Source of the DNA: Hyphomonadaceae bacterium | GTDB taxonomy: Bacteria > Pseudomonadota > Alphaproteobacteria > Caulobacterales > Aquidulcibacteraceae | Assembly (NCBI GenBank): GCA_019636095.1 | Contig: JAHBYF010000009.1 | Coordinates: 1-64,000 of the forward strand | Reading direction: 5' to 3' | DNA length: 64,000 nucleotides | Shown here: positions 53,273 through 62,719 of the stretch, piece after piece | Layout of the letters: each line of letters opens with the position of its first letter | How positions within the stretch are numbered: position 1 is the first letter of the stretch | The notes under the pieces: model-generated | The model's database searches: none | The model's input: the letters and a program-made list of their open reading frames with translations, nothing else | What the model was told of the DNA's origin: nothing | Made by a program: the position numbers and the translations under genes

Positions 53273-53945
53273 GCACGCCGCCTTCTCTGGCTACGGGCTG
53301 TGGCTTTTGGCCCTCGTCAATTCGGTTTTCTTCATCGTGTTTGCGCTGAGCTTTGCTAAGCCGCAGACCGCGCGCGACTGGCGCAGCCTTGGCGCCTTTT
53401 CCGCCTTCATCGTCGCGCTCTTCACCGAGATGTACGGCTTTCCGCTGACGCTCTATTTGCTTGCGCCTTGGCTGCAGAGCTTTGCGCCAGGCGCCGACAT
53501 CCTGACGCACAATGCTGGGCACTTTTGGCCAACGCTTCTGGGCTGGCGCGGCGATCCCCACTTCACCCCGATCCACTGGCTGAGCGACGGCCTCATCATC
53601 GCGGGGCTCTGGCTCTTGGTGGAATCGTGGACCGTGCTGCATCGAGCGCAAGCGGCCGGCGCCCTCGCCGTCGAAGGACCGTACAAGGCGATCCGTCATC
53701 CGCAATATCTTGCTTTCATCCTGGTGATGATCGGGTTTCTGGTGCAATGGCCGACAATCTTGACCGCGCTCATGTTTCCAGTGCTGGTGTTCATGTATCT
53801 ACGGCTGGCCAAGAGCGAGGAGCGCGAAGCAGAAGCGCGGTTCGGCGATCAATGGCGCGCCTACGCGGCGCGCACGCCGGCTTTTCTCCCTCGCTTCCTC
53901 GGCGGACGCGCAACGCCGCCAGGTAATGTCGCCTCCGCGTCATAG
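53265..53945 (+). CDS. Isoprenylcysteine carboxyl methyltransferase (ICMT)-like membrane protein
   Basis: 226 residues, five spans. The C-terminal ICMT/PEMT-type methyltransferase region reads GPYKAIRHPQYLAFILVMIGFLVQWP, with the SAM-binding RHPQY and, after the last span, EEREAEARFGDQWRAYAARTPAF. The ATG at 53265 has GAGGGAGGA upstream. Bacterial members methylate small or lipid substrates; this one is coupled to a DUF2933 gene, a pairing seen in metal-stress clusters. The HlyD gene starts immediately after its stop. Confidence 0.88.
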   Translation: MTEHAAFSGYGLWLLALVNSVFFIVFALSFAKPQTARDWRSLGAFSAFIVALFTEMYGFPLTLYLLAPWLQSFAPGADILTHNAGHFWPTLLGWRGDPHFTPIHWLSDGLIIAGLWLLVESWTVLHRAQAAGALAVEGPYKAIRHPQYLAFILVMIGFLVQWPTILTALMFPVLVFMYLRLAKSEEREAEARFGDQWRAYAARTPAFLPRFLGGRATPPGNVASAS

Positions 53946-55043
53946 ATGCGCGCTCGAACTGGGGAGGCGGCAATCGCGATCTTTGAGACCATCAAGCGCC
54001 AGCTTGACGCCCTGCTGGCAAAGACGCCGCTGCGTCCCGCCCAGCGCTGGCCGGCGGCGATCGGGGCGTTCATTGTCCTCATCGGCGCGACGCTCGGCTC
54101 GTACGTATGGCTAGTTTCGCCATCAGATCCGCCCCCAGGCTTTGCTAAGGCGAACGGCCGGCTCGAAGCGCGCCAGATCGATATCATCGCTCGCTATCCG
54201 GGACGCCTGCTCGAAATCGCGGTGCAGGAAGGCGACGCGGTGACTGCGGGCGAAGTGATCGCGCGCCTCGACACGCGCGAACTTGAGGCCGCTCTACGCG
54301 CCGCGGAGGCGCGAATTCAGCGGGCGCGCCAACAGCGCGCCATGAGCGAGGCGTCAATCGCCCAGCAAGGCAGCGCGCTTAGGCTTGCCACGCTTGAGTT
54401 CGGCCGCGCCGAGACGTTGCATCACCGCGGCTTTGCCCCCGAACAATTCTTGGATCAGCGGCGCGCCTCACAACAAACTGCGGCGGCTGGATTGCGCGCC
54501 GCGCAAAGCGCGCGCTCAGCCGCCGATGCCGATATCGCCGCCGCAGAGGCCGAGGCCGATCGGATCAACGAGCAAATCGGCGAGGCGACATTGGTTGCGC
54601 CGCGCCCGGGGCGCATCCTCTATCGCTTGGCCGAACCTGGCGAACTCATCAATGCGGGCGGGCCGATCGCTACCTTGCTTGACACCTCCGACATCTACAT
54701 GACCGTGTTTTTGCCCACGCGCGAAGCCGGCGCGATCGCCATGGGCGCCCCTGCCCGGATCGTGCTCGACGCCGACGCGAGCGCGCCCTTGCCGGCGCGG
54801 GTCTCATTTATTTCGCCCGAAGCCCAATTCACGCCGCGCCAAGTGGAGACACGCGGCGAGCGCGACAATCTCATGTACCGCGTGCGCGTACGCATCCCCG
54901 AAGCGCTAGCGCTGAGCCGCACTGAACGGCTCAATGTCGGCGTCACCGGCGTGGCCTACATTCAAATGCGCCCGAACGCGCAATGGCCAGCGCGACTCGA
55001 ATCCGAGTTGACGCGCCGCTTTCGGGATGCGCCGCGACCATGA
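53946..55043 (+). CDS. HlyD-family membrane-fusion protein (YhiI-like)
   Basis: 365 residues. One N-terminal span (AAIGAFIVLIGATLGSYVWLV), a lipoyl-like half domain (GRLLEIAVQEGDAVTAGEVIARLD), an alpha-helical hairpin (~100-205) rich in Ala/Gln/Arg, the second lipoyl half (VAPRPGRILYRLAEPGELINAGG) and a beta-barrel (FLPTREAGAIAMGAPARIVLD). It is the periplasmic adaptor of the following ABC exporter. ATGA overlaps the ABC gene start. Confidence 0.92.
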   Translation: MRARTGEAAIAIFETIKRQLDALLAKTPLRPAQRWPAAIGAFIVLIGATLGSYVWLVSPSDPPPGFAKANGRLEARQIDIIARYPGRLLEIAVQEGDAVTAGEVIARLDTRELEAALRAAEARIQRARQQRAMSEASIAQQGSALRLATLEFGRAETLHHRGFAPEQFLDQRRASQQTAAAGLRAAQSARSAADADIAAAEAEADRINEQIGEATLVAPRPGRILYRLAEPGELINAGGPIATLLDTSDIYMTVFLPTREAGAIAMGAPARIVLDADASAPLPARVSFISPEAQFTPRQVETRGERDNLMYRVRVRIPEALALSRTERLNVGVTGVAYIQMRPNAQWPARLESELTRRFRDAPRP

Positions 55044-57730
55044 GCGAGGCGCCGCCATGGGCCGCGCGGCTCACCGGCGTTCGTCACGCCTACGGAAACA
55101 CTCCTGCTCTAGATGATGTCAGCCTTGCAGTCGCCGCCGGCGAGGCGCTGGTCGTTATCGGTCCAGACGGGGTCGGCAAGTCGACCTTGCTCGCTTTGAT
55201 CGCCGGCGCCAAACGCATCCAACACGGCGCGGTGCAAACGCTCGGGCGCGACCTCTCGCAAGAACGCGCGCGCGCCGCCGTGCAGCCGCGCATTGCCTTC
55301 ATGCCGCAAGGGCTTGGCCGCAATCTCTACGCTTCGCTCAGCGTCCGCGAGAACATCGACTATTTCGCAGCCCTGTTTGGCGGTGCGCCCAGCGCGCGCG
55401 TCGAAGCGCTGATGGACGCCTTGGGGCTTGCGCCGTTTGCGGCGCGCGCAGCGGGAAAACTCTCCGGCGGCATGAAGCAGAAGCTCGGGCTCTGTTGCGC
55501 GCTGGTGCATGACCCCGACATTCTCATCTTGGACGAACCGACCACGGGCGTTGACCCGCTGTCACGCCGTCAATTCTGGGATCTTGTCAGCGCCATTCGC
55601 GCCGCGCGTCCGGCGATGGCGCTGATTGTCGCCACCTCCTATCTCGATGAAGCAGAACGTTTCGGCCGTGTGGTCTTGATGCAGGCGGGCGCCATCATCG
55701 CCGATGGCGCGCCCATGGCGCTCAAAGCCGAACATGGCGCGGTCTCGATGGAAGCGCTGTTCATGCGTTTGACCGGCGCTGAGCTTGCCGCTCGCATTGC
55801 ACGCAACGCGCCCGCTGCCGACGCGCCCATCGCTGTGGAGGCGCACGGGCTCACGCGCCGCTTTGGCGCGTTCGTGGCTGTAGACCAAGTGGAGTTCAGC
55901 GTTCGTCGCGGCGAAATCTACGGTTTCTTGGGCTCGAACGGGTGCGGCAAGACCACGACGATGAAGATGCTGACCGGGCTTTTGCCCGCGAGCGAAGGCC
56001 AAGCCCGGATGCTCGGGCGCCCCGTCGATGCGCGCGATCTGGCAACACGCCGGCGCGTTGGCTACATGTCGCAGGGCTTTTCGCTCTACGGCGAATTGAC
56101 CGTGCAGCAGAACCTCGATCTTCACGCCAAGCTCTTCGGCCTGGAAGACGATAAGGGCGCACTGCGCATTGCCGCGCTCAAGGAGCAATTCGGTCTCAAC
56201 CCCCATGCAAGCGCCATTGCAGGCGCATTGCCGCTCGGCGTGCGCCAACGTCTGTCGCTCGCGATCGCGATTTTGCACGAGCCGGAAGTGCTTATCCTCG
56301 ACGAGCCGACCTCCGGCGTCGATCCGGCCGCGCGCGAGGCGTTCTGGCAAGAAATAGAGAGGCTCGCCCGCGACAAAGAAGTCACGATCTTTATCTCGAC
56401 GCATTTCATGAGCGAAGCCGAACGGTGCGACCGCGTCGCCTTCATGCATGCGGGCCGGGTCATCGCCGAAGGCGCGCCCGACGCATTGCGGCAAAACCAG
56501 AATGCGGCGACGTTGGAAGACGCCTTCGTCCGCTACATGCAGATCGGCGGCGCCGGCGAGCCGCCGGCGCACGCCCTTTCTGCGCTCATCACCGGGGTCA
56601 GCGACAAACCGGCAAAGCAAATGCCGCGCCTCTTGGCCGTGGCGCGGCGCGAAATTCTCGAAATGCTGCGCGAACCGGTGCGCTTTGCGATGGCGCTCGC
56701 TGGCACGCTCGTCTTGGCCTTGGCCTTCGGTTATGGCATTTCCTTCAACGTCGAGGACGTTTCGCTTGCGGTCATTGATCGCGACCGCACCCCAGCGAGC
56801 CGCGCCTACGTCGAGGAATTTGCCTCCTCCCCTTATTTTGAACTGAGAGCAGCGCTCAACGACGACCGCGCCGTCGAACAGGCGTTGCGCAGCAACAGGG
56901 CGACGCTCGTCCTCGACATTCCCCCGGGCTTTGGGCGCGCGCTTGCCTCCGGACGGGCGCCCCCGATTGGCGCCTGGGTCGATGGCGCCATGCCGTTTCG
57001 GGCCGAGACTGTGTCCGGCTATGCGCTCGCCCTGCATCAGCGCGCCATCGCGGCGGCGGCCGGCGGCAGAGCGCCTCTCTCCGCCGCCTATGAGTTGGAG
57101 CCGCGCTTTCTCTACAATCAGGCGTTCCGCAGCTTCAACGCCGTGGTGCCGATTATGATCGGCATTCTGCTCGCGATGATCCCGTCCATCCTCACTTCAC
57201 TTGCCGTGGTGCGCGAAAAGGAGTTGGGATCGATCACCAACTTCTATGTGACGCCAATCTCACGCACTGAGTTTTTGCTCGGCAAGCAATTGCCCTATAT
57301 CGCGCTGGGCTTCGTCAATTTCCTGTTGCTCGTCGCGCTGGCGATCGTGCTCTTCGGCCTCAGCATCAAGGGCAGTCTGATCGCGCTATTGCTCGCCGGA
57401 CTTTTCTACGTAGCCGCCACCAGCGCCGTCGGCTTTGTCTCCTCGGCGCTGACCCGCTCGCAGACCGCGGCCGTATTCGGCACCGCCATCGTCATCATGG
57501 TGCCGGCGGTCGAATTCTCAGGGCTGATGCAGCCTCTCGCCAGTCTAGAGCCGGTGGATCGGGCCATCGGCGCGCTTTTTCCGACCTCGCACTTTAACCA
57601 GATCAGCACCGGCGTTTTCGCCAAGGGCCGCGGCTTTTTCGATCTCGCGAGCGAGCTCGCGGTGCTCGCGCTCTTCTGGCTCGTTTTGTTGGCGATTTCC
57701 ATTGCGCTTCTACGCAAGCAGGAGCGCTGA
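55040..57730 (+). CDS. Fused ABC exporter: two ATPase domains plus ABC-2 permease (RbbA-like)
   Basis: 896 residues. NBD1: Walker A GPDGVGKSTLL at ~41, signature KLSGGMKQKLGL, Walker B DILILDEPTTGVDPLSRRQ. NBD2: Walker A GSNGCGKTTTMKMLTGLL, signature replaced by PLGVRQRLSL, Walker B VLILDEPTSGVDPAAREAF. The C-terminal third is an ABC-2 permease with EPVRFAMALAGTLVLALAFGYG, then spans from AVVPIMIGILLAMIPSIL onward. This NBD-NBD-TMD fusion matches RbbA; with HlyD and the YhhJ-like permease it forms a tripartite exporter of unknown cargo. Confidence 0.93.
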   Translation: MSEAPPWAARLTGVRHAYGNTPALDDVSLAVAAGEALVVIGPDGVGKSTLLALIAGAKRIQHGAVQTLGRDLSQERARAAVQPRIAFMPQGLGRNLYASLSVRENIDYFAALFGGAPSARVEALMDALGLAPFAARAAGKLSGGMKQKLGLCCALVHDPDILILDEPTTGVDPLSRRQFWDLVSAIRAARPAMALIVATSYLDEAERFGRVVLMQAGAIIADGAPMALKAEHGAVSMEALFMRLTGAELAARIARNAPAADAPIAVEAHGLTRRFGAFVAVDQVEFSVRRGEIYGFLGSNGCGKTTTMKMLTGLLPASEGQARMLGRPVDARDLATRRRVGYMSQGFSLYGELTVQQNLDLHAKLFGLEDDKGALRIAALKEQFGLNPHASAIAGALPLGVRQRLSLAIAILHEPEVLILDEPTSGVDPAAREAFWQEIERLARDKEVTIFISTHFMSEAERCDRVAFMHAGRVIAEGAPDALRQNQNAATLEDAFVRYMQIGGAGEPPAHALSALITGVSDKPAKQMPRLLAVARREILEMLREPVRFAMALAGTLVLALAFGYGISFNVEDVSLAVIDRDRTPASRAYVEEFASSPYFELRAALNDDRAVEQALRSNRATLVLDIPPGFGRALASGRAPPIGAWVDGAMPFRAETVSGYALALHQRAIAAAAGGRAPLSAAYELEPRFLYNQAFRSFNAVVPIMIGILLAMIPSILTSLAVVREKELGSITNFYVTPISRTEFLLGKQLPYIALGFVNFLLLVALAIVLFGLSIKGSLIALLLAGLFYVAATSAVGFVSSALTRSQTAAVFGTAIVIMVPAVEFSGLMQPLASLEPVDRAIGALFPTSHFNQISTGVFAKGRGFFDLASELAVLALFWLVLLAISIALLRKQER

Positions 57731-57731
57731 G

Positions 57732-58853
57732 ATGAATTGGCGCATCGTCCTTGCTCTGGCGCTGAAGGAATTGCGCAGCCTCGCCCGCGACCGTTTCCTG
57801 CTCGGGTTTGTCATCTACGCCTTCACCGCTTCGATTTATGTGCAAGCCACCGGCAATGCGCAGGATATCCGCAACGCCAGCATCGTCATCGCCGATGAAG
57901 ACGGCTCCGAATTGTCGCGCCGCATCGCGGGCATGTTGCCTCAGCAGCACTTTCGCCAACCCGTCATGGTCACGCCCGGCGAACTCAGCGCTCTGCTGGA
58001 ATCCGGCGAGGCGACATTTGCGCTCGATATCCCGCCCCGGTTCGAGGCCGAATTGCTCGCCGGGCGAAGCCCCAGCATCCAACTCCTGATCGACGCCACC
58101 GCCATTTCGCAGGCGGGCCTCGGCGCCTCTCATATCGCCGCCAGCCTCAACCAGGAGGTCGCCGACTTCTTGCGCACGCGCGCGCGCCCGCCGCCCCGCG
58201 CCCCGCCTTTTGAATTGCGCGCCGCCTTCAATCAGGGGCTGGTCAGCACCTGGTTCACCGGCGTGGTCGAACTCCTCGACACCACGACAATGCTTGCCAT
58301 CCTGCTCGCCGGCGCGGCCATTGTGCGCGAGCGCGAGCACGGCACGCTTGAGCACTTGCTGGCCATGCCGGTGCGCCCCGTTGAGATCATGACGGCCAAG
58401 ACCCTTGCCAACGGCGCCGTTATTTTGGCGCTCGCGGGACTTGCACTCGTATTCGTCGTTGAAGGCCTGCTCGGCCTTGAACCGGCAGGCTCGGTACCGC
58501 TCTTTCTCTTGGGCGTTGCAAGCTATCTCTTCTTTGCCGGCAGCTTCGGCATTTTCCTCGGCACAATTTCGCGCTCTATGCCGCAATTGGCGCTGATCTT
58601 CATATTGGTGGTGTTGCCGATGAACCTCTTGTCGGGCGGCAACACCCCACTTGAAAGCATGCCTACCTGGCTCCAGACGGTGATGCAGGCCTCGCCATCG
58701 ACGCACTATGTCGCCATGACGCAGGCAATCCTGATACGCGGCGCTGATCTTTCGATCGTGTGGCCCCACTTTGCGGGCACGCTCGGCATTGGCGCGCTTT
58801 TCTTCGCCTTCAGTCTCTTCCGCTTCCGCCGCTTCCTCGCCTCCCAAGGGTAA
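57732..58853 (+). CDS. ABC-2-type permease (YhhJ-like)
   Basis: 373 residues. An N-terminal span (DRFLLGFVIYAFTASIYV), a large periplasmic domain (~40-210), then six spans: TMLAILLAGAAIVREREHGTL, the typical LAMPVRPVEIMTAKTLANG, PLFLLGVASYLFFAGSFGIFL, PQLALIFILVVLPMNLLSGG and the terminal ALFFAFSLFRFRRF. It partners the RbbA-like fusion; start is 1 nt after that gene's stop. Convergent with the DUF6629 gene. Confidence 0.92.
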   Translation: MNWRIVLALALKELRSLARDRFLLGFVIYAFTASIYVQATGNAQDIRNASIVIADEDGSELSRRIAGMLPQQHFRQPVMVTPGELSALLESGEATFALDIPPRFEAELLAGRSPSIQLLIDATAISQAGLGASHIAASLNQEVADFLRTRARPPPRAPPFELRAAFNQGLVSTWFTGVVELLDTTTMLAILLAGAAIVREREHGTLEHLLAMPVRPVEIMTAKTLANGAVILALAGLALVFVVEGLLGLEPAGSVPLFLLGVASYLFFAGSFGIFLGTISRSMPQLALIFILVVLPMNLLSGGNTPLESMPTWLQTVMQASPSTHYVAMTQAILIRGADLSIVWPHFAGTLGIGALFFAFSLFRFRRFLASQG

Positions 58854-58863
58854 TCGCAGGCGC

Positions 58864-59547
58864 CTATGCCGGCGCAACCACACGCGGGGGCGTATCGGCG
58901 CCTTTGCGGAAGATCATCCACACCAGATAAGACGACATGATCGCCCCGCCCATGCAGAAGACGGAAATGTAGGCGTAGGAGAAGAAGAAGTAGGTGATGG
59001 CAAGCACAAGCGTCACCAGGGCGCCGAAGACACGCGCCGCGCGGTCGCTCGAGACAATGAGCGGCATGATGATGAACACGAGATAGAGCAGATAGGTTGC
59101 TTCGCGCGTCATCAGCGCGTCGAGTAATTGGGTGTCGCCATAGCTGATGGCGTTCGCGAGGAAGGTCGTCGTCAGCCAGCCCTCATGGGTAAAGTACGGG
59201 ATATATTGCACCCCACCTAGCATCGCGCCGCCGACGGCGAAGGCGATGTAGAGCGGCCTCCGGCGCGGGGGTTCTAGGAAATAGACCGAGACCGGCACCC
59301 AGACCGGCCAAGCAATCCAGGAAAAGAACATGTAGGCGAGCGAGAAACGCTCGACCCAAGCCGCGTCGGGGCCGCCGCCGGCGACCCAAACCATGCCCTC
59401 CATCGCCTGCTGAAGTCCAAACAACAATGGAAGCGCACAGAGCGGCGTATATTTGGGCGCGACCTTTGCCGCTCGAACCACTGCGAGCCCGCCCAGCGGA
59501 ATCAACAGGGCGGCGGCGGTGAAACTTGCTTCGGCTGAAAAGCACAT
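58864..59547 (-). CDS. DUF6629-family membrane protein
   Basis: 227 residues, seven spans. MCFSAEASFTAAALLIPLGG, LLFGLQQAMEGMVWV, YMFFSWIAWPVWVPVSVYFLE and LLYLVFIIMPLIVSSDR fit the DUF6629 family, whose N-terminal CFSAEASF is diagnostic. No function is known. It is embedded in the stress cluster but on the opposite strand. Confidence 0.85.
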   Translation of the reverse strand: MCFSAEASFTAAALLIPLGGLAVVRAAKVAPKYTPLCALPLLFGLQQAMEGMVWVAGGGPDAAWVERFSLAYMFFSWIAWPVWVPVSVYFLEPPRRRPLYIAFAVGGAMLGGVQYIPYFTHEGWLTTTFLANAISYGDTQLLDALMTREATYLLYLVFIIMPLIVSSDRAARVFGALVTLVLAITYFFFSYAYISVFCMGGAIMSSYLVWMIFRKGADTPPRVVAPA

Positions 59548-59704
59548 GATGTTCTACCTCGCCAGCATCGAAGCCGCGCGCGCGTCCTTGTCAAGGCGCG
59601 GCGCCAAATGCGCGCGTCGGCGCCCACTTCGTGCATATTATTTCGAGGGGCGAAGGCGGCGCGTGCGTATGAGCCTTTAGACCCTCACCACGCGAGAGCC
59701 GCCC

Positions 59705-60274
59705 ATGAGCGATACCGCAGCCCCACCCGCCCAAGCGCCTCAAGCTTCACCGCGCCCTGGCGGCCGGCTCATCTTTATGGTCGTCGGCGCATTGATGATC
59801 GCCTTCGGCGTCGCCGCCGCCTTCGCGCCAATGCTCGCCACATTCGCCGCGAGCGTATGGTTCGGCGCGGCGATGCTGGCGGCCGGCGTCTCCGGCTTGG
59901 CGCTTTTAATCGTCGATTGGCGCGCCAAGGGCTTTGCGTGGCGCTTGCTCTGGTCGGTGGTCGCGATCCTCGGCGGAATCTGTTTGCTTCTACATCCCTG
60001 GCCGGGGGCGCTCGCACTCACCGTGATACTGGGCGCGGCGCTTATCGCACAGGGAGCGATCGCGATTGGACACGCCTTGGCGCATCGCACGCACACATCG
60101 TGTCCGTGGGGACGCATGGCCTTGGGCGGCGTACTCGCGATCGTTCTGGGCGGCTTGCTTATTTGGGCGCTGCCGCACTCAGGCATGATCGCGCCTGGCG
60201 TCTTCTTGGCGATCAATCTTATCAGCTTTGGACTTTCTCTCTTTGCAGCGGCGCCCGCGCGTCCGGCGCCATGA
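59705..60274 (+). CDS. HdeD-family (DUF308) acid-stress-type membrane protein
   Basis: 189 residues with six spans arranged in pairs: LIFMVVGALMIAFGVAAAF, FGAAMLAAGVSGLALLIVDW, LLWSVVAILGGICLLLHPWPG, LTVILGAALIAQGAIAIGHA, ALGGVLAIVLGGLLIWALP and GVFLAINLISFGLSLFAAAP. The pattern is typical of HdeD-like proteins linked to acid or general stress. It overlaps the next gene by ATGA. Confidence 0.88.
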   Translation: MSDTAAPPAQAPQASPRPGGRLIFMVVGALMIAFGVAAAFAPMLATFAASVWFGAAMLAAGVSGLALLIVDWRAKGFAWRLLWSVVAILGGICLLLHPWPGALALTVILGAALIAQGAIAIGHALAHRTHTSCPWGRMALGGVLAIVLGGLLIWALPHSGMIAPGVFLAINLISFGLSLFAAAPARPAP

Positions 60275-60768
60275 GGCTCGATCAAGTCCCGCGCAACTGC
60301 GTGCGCCGCCGGTTCATCGCAGCGCTCGCGTTGATGGCCCTCACGGCCTGCGCGCCCGCGCCGCGGCATGAGACCATGTTCGTCCAGACCACTGATGGGG
60401 TCACTGCATATCTGGGGGTTGCCCCCAGCGCGCTGATCGCAACGCACGCGCCAAGTCACGCAGAGCGGCGCATGCATGCGGGCGAGGGCGGCGGCAACGC
60501 ACATGTCATGATCGCGCTGTTTGACGCAAACACCGGCGCGCGCATCGAAGATGCGGCGGTCGACGCGACCTTGCGCGGCGAACGCCACCGCGGTGCGCGC
60601 CGGTTGCGGCTTGAGCCCATGCACATTGAAGGCGCCCTCGCCTATGGCGGCTTCACGACACTTGCGCGCGACCGTTATCATTTGAGCATCGAGGCGCGCC
60701 GTCCCGATCAGCCAGTGGCGCGCCTGAACTTTGTCTATGACGCCGCCGCGCTGCCCTTGCCCGACTGA
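60271..60768 (+). CDS. Putative periplasmic lipoprotein
   Basis: 165 residues from ATG 60271, overlapping the HdeD gene stop. RRRFIAALALMALTAC is a lipoprotein signal with lipobox LTA-C. The mature part looks like a small beta-rich domain: VTAYLGVAPSAL, GNAHVMIALFDANTGARI, RRLRLEPMHIEGALAYGGFT and RYHLSIEARRPDQPVARLNF. These segments resemble FixH/YtkA-type or copper-related periplasmic proteins; the assignment is tentative. Confidence 0.75.
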   Translation: MRLDQVPRNCVRRRFIAALALMALTACAPAPRHETMFVQTTDGVTAYLGVAPSALIATHAPSHAERRMHAGEGGGNAHVMIALFDANTGARIEDAAVDATLRGERHRGARRLRLEPMHIEGALAYGGFTTLARDRYHLSIEARRPDQPVARLNFVYDAAALPLPD

Positions 60769-60826
60769 TGCACAAAGAACTTGCCGCGGGCGAGCAGGTG
60801 AGGAACACGCGCAAAGAGGAGCGACC

Positions 60827-62092
60827 GTGACGCGGATCTGCGAAGAAGAGAGTGCGCTGGGCGAGACTGCGCATGCCCTCAACCGGTCATGCCTCTGCCA
60901 AACGCTTGACGAGACCGCGCTTAGATCGGCGCTAGAGCGCGAGCTTGATGGCGACGCGCTGCTGGGCGATCGTCCCCACCTCTTCTCCAACGTCGCGGTG
61001 TTTGTCTCGCGTTCCGAAATCGAGACCATGGGCGAGGTCGTCGCCGCGATCGAAAGTTTGACGCGCCGCCCCGCCTATATCGCCGCGGCTCTGGCCTGGG
61101 CGCCTGCCTTAGCGCGCCGCGACTATGGGCCCCGCGGGGTGCTTATGGGTTATGACTTCCATCTCGGTGCGGCCGGCCCCGCGCTCATTGAGGTCAACAC
61201 CAATGCGGGCGGCGCTTTTCTGAACGCGGCGCTGGCGCGCGCACAGCGCGTCTGTTGTGAGGAAGCGCGAATCGCGCCGGCGCCGGCCGAACAATTCGAG
61301 GATACGTTCCTTGCCATGATCGAGGCGGAATGGCGCGCGCAGGGTCGCGCAGGCAGCCCTGCTTCGATCGCGATCGTTGACGATGATCCAAACGCGCAAT
61401 TTCTTTACCCGGAATTCCTGCTCGCAGCGCGCGCGCTCGAACGCCACGGCGTCGAATGTATCGTGGCTGATGCGCGCGACCTTAAGTTCTCCGACGGGCG
61501 TCTCCGTGTCGACGGCCAAGCGATCGATCTTGTTTACAACAGGCTGGTCGATTTTTCTTTGTCGGAAGCCGTGCATGCGCCGTTGCGCGCGGCTTATGAA
61601 GCGGGCGCGGCCGTGGTGACGCCCAATCCGCACGCGCATGCGCTCTTTGCCGACAAGCGAAATCTCACACTGATGAGCGATAGTGCTTTGCTCCGCGCGT
61701 GGAACGTGCCCGAAGCTGACATCGCAGCGCTCGCAGCGATCCCAGGGACTCGCCGCGTCACGCCCGAAAGCGCGCCCGGGCTCTGGGCCGAGCGCAAGCA
61801 TTGGTTTTTCAAGCCGGCCCACGGTTATGGCAGCAAGGCGGCTTATCGCGGCGATAAGCTCACGCAGCGCGTCTGGGCCGAGATCATCGCCGGCGACTAT
61901 GTCGCGCAAACCTTTGCCCCGCCGGGAACACGTGCGATTTTGTTCGACGGCGCGCGCCAGGACCGCAAAGTCGATGTCCGGCTCTATACCTACGACGCCA
62001 AGATCGTGCTGGCGGCGGCCCGCCTCTATCAGGGCCAGACCACTAACTTGCGCACGCCTGGCGGGGGTTTTGCGCCCGTCTTTGTGATCTAG
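60827..62092 (+). CDS. ATP-grasp-like protein of unknown specificity
   Basis: 421 residues from GTG 60827, which has AGAGGA 8 nt upstream. ALIEVNTNAGGAFLNAAL and, near the C-terminus, HWFFKPAHGYGSKAAYRG and DRKVDVRLYTYDAKIVLAAARL resemble ATP-binding and metal-binding segments of glutathionylspermidine-synthetase/ATP-grasp proteins. The middle has SIAIVDDDPNAQFLYPEFLL. It may ligate a carboxylate to an amine. It belongs to the same directional group as the HdeD and lipoprotein genes. Confidence 0.7.
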   Translation: MTRICEEESALGETAHALNRSCLCQTLDETALRSALERELDGDALLGDRPHLFSNVAVFVSRSEIETMGEVVAAIESLTRRPAYIAAALAWAPALARRDYGPRGVLMGYDFHLGAAGPALIEVNTNAGGAFLNAALARAQRVCCEEARIAPAPAEQFEDTFLAMIEAEWRAQGRAGSPASIAIVDDDPNAQFLYPEFLLAARALERHGVECIVADARDLKFSDGRLRVDGQAIDLVYNRLVDFSLSEAVHAPLRAAYEAGAAVVTPNPHAHALFADKRNLTLMSDSALLRAWNVPEADIAALAAIPGTRRVTPESAPGLWAERKHWFFKPAHGYGSKAAYRGDKLTQRVWAEIIAGDYVAQTFAPPGTRAILFDGARQDRKVDVRLYTYDAKIVLAAARLYQGQTTNLRTPGGGFAPVFVI

Positions 62093-62284
62093 GCCGCTAC
62101 AGCCAAAGCGACGAAGACCAAGCCGCAACGCGGGGCCGCGGCCATCTCTGCCCTGCTTCATTTCGCGTCTCTTTGCCGCGAACGATTTCCACCAGGGCGT
62201 GAACGGCCCGCCCGCGTATAGCCAAGTGAGTCCGGCGTCCATTTCGGGCAAGGCCTCACCCCGCGGCCGCCAAGGAGGCGCCTC

Positions 62285-62602
62285 ATGATCAAGTATCACC
62301 CGCTCCCCTATCTGCCGACGATGTTCGGCGCGTGCATGCTGTTTATGACCATCTATCTCGCGTGCCTTGCGATCTGGACCTTCATGCCGGAGCTTCCCAC
62401 GCACGCGCTGCTCTCGACCATCTTCCCCCAATTTGAGCTGCTCACGTTGCCCAGCTTCTTCTACGGGCTCATCGCCAGCGCCCTTTATGGCTGGTTCGTC
62501 GCCGTCGTCTTCGTGTTCTTCTATAATCTTTGGGGCGCTATTGCCCGTGTCGTGGTCGGCGGCAAGGACGCGCAGGAGAATGCGAGGGCTGGCGCGCGCT
62601 GA
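62285..62602 (+). CDS. Small double-spanning membrane protein
   Basis: 105 residues. Spans: MFGACMLFMTIYLACLAIWTF and FFYGLIASALYGWFVAVVFVFFYNLW; polar tail. The second span resembles that of the protein at 52481-52771 (small residue, alanine, W-F, then YNL). The ATG at 62285 has AAGGAGG upstream at 7 nt. Such proteins frequently accompany metal and low-oxygen stress genes. Confidence 0.72.
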   Translation: MIKYHPLPYLPTMFGACMLFMTIYLACLAIWTFMPELPTHALLSTIFPQFELLTLPSFFYGLIASALYGWFVAVVFVFFYNLWGAIARVVVGGKDAQENARAGAR

Positions 62603-62719
62603 CACGCCGCGCGAGCGGAGGCTTTGTGCAACGCCAGCTTGCGACGTGCGGTTAGCGGCGGGCGCCGGCCAGATGCAACAGCCGGCCACCTTCCATCCTT
62701 CCGACGCGAAGGGACAAAG

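Noticed and set aside
55562..57037. 491-residue frame antisense to the RbbA-like gene
   Set aside because: Lies entirely opposite two well-defined ATPase domains and reads as compositional shadow.
57603..58883. 426-residue frame antisense to the YhhJ-like permease
   Set aside because: Shadow of the permease; no signature of its own.
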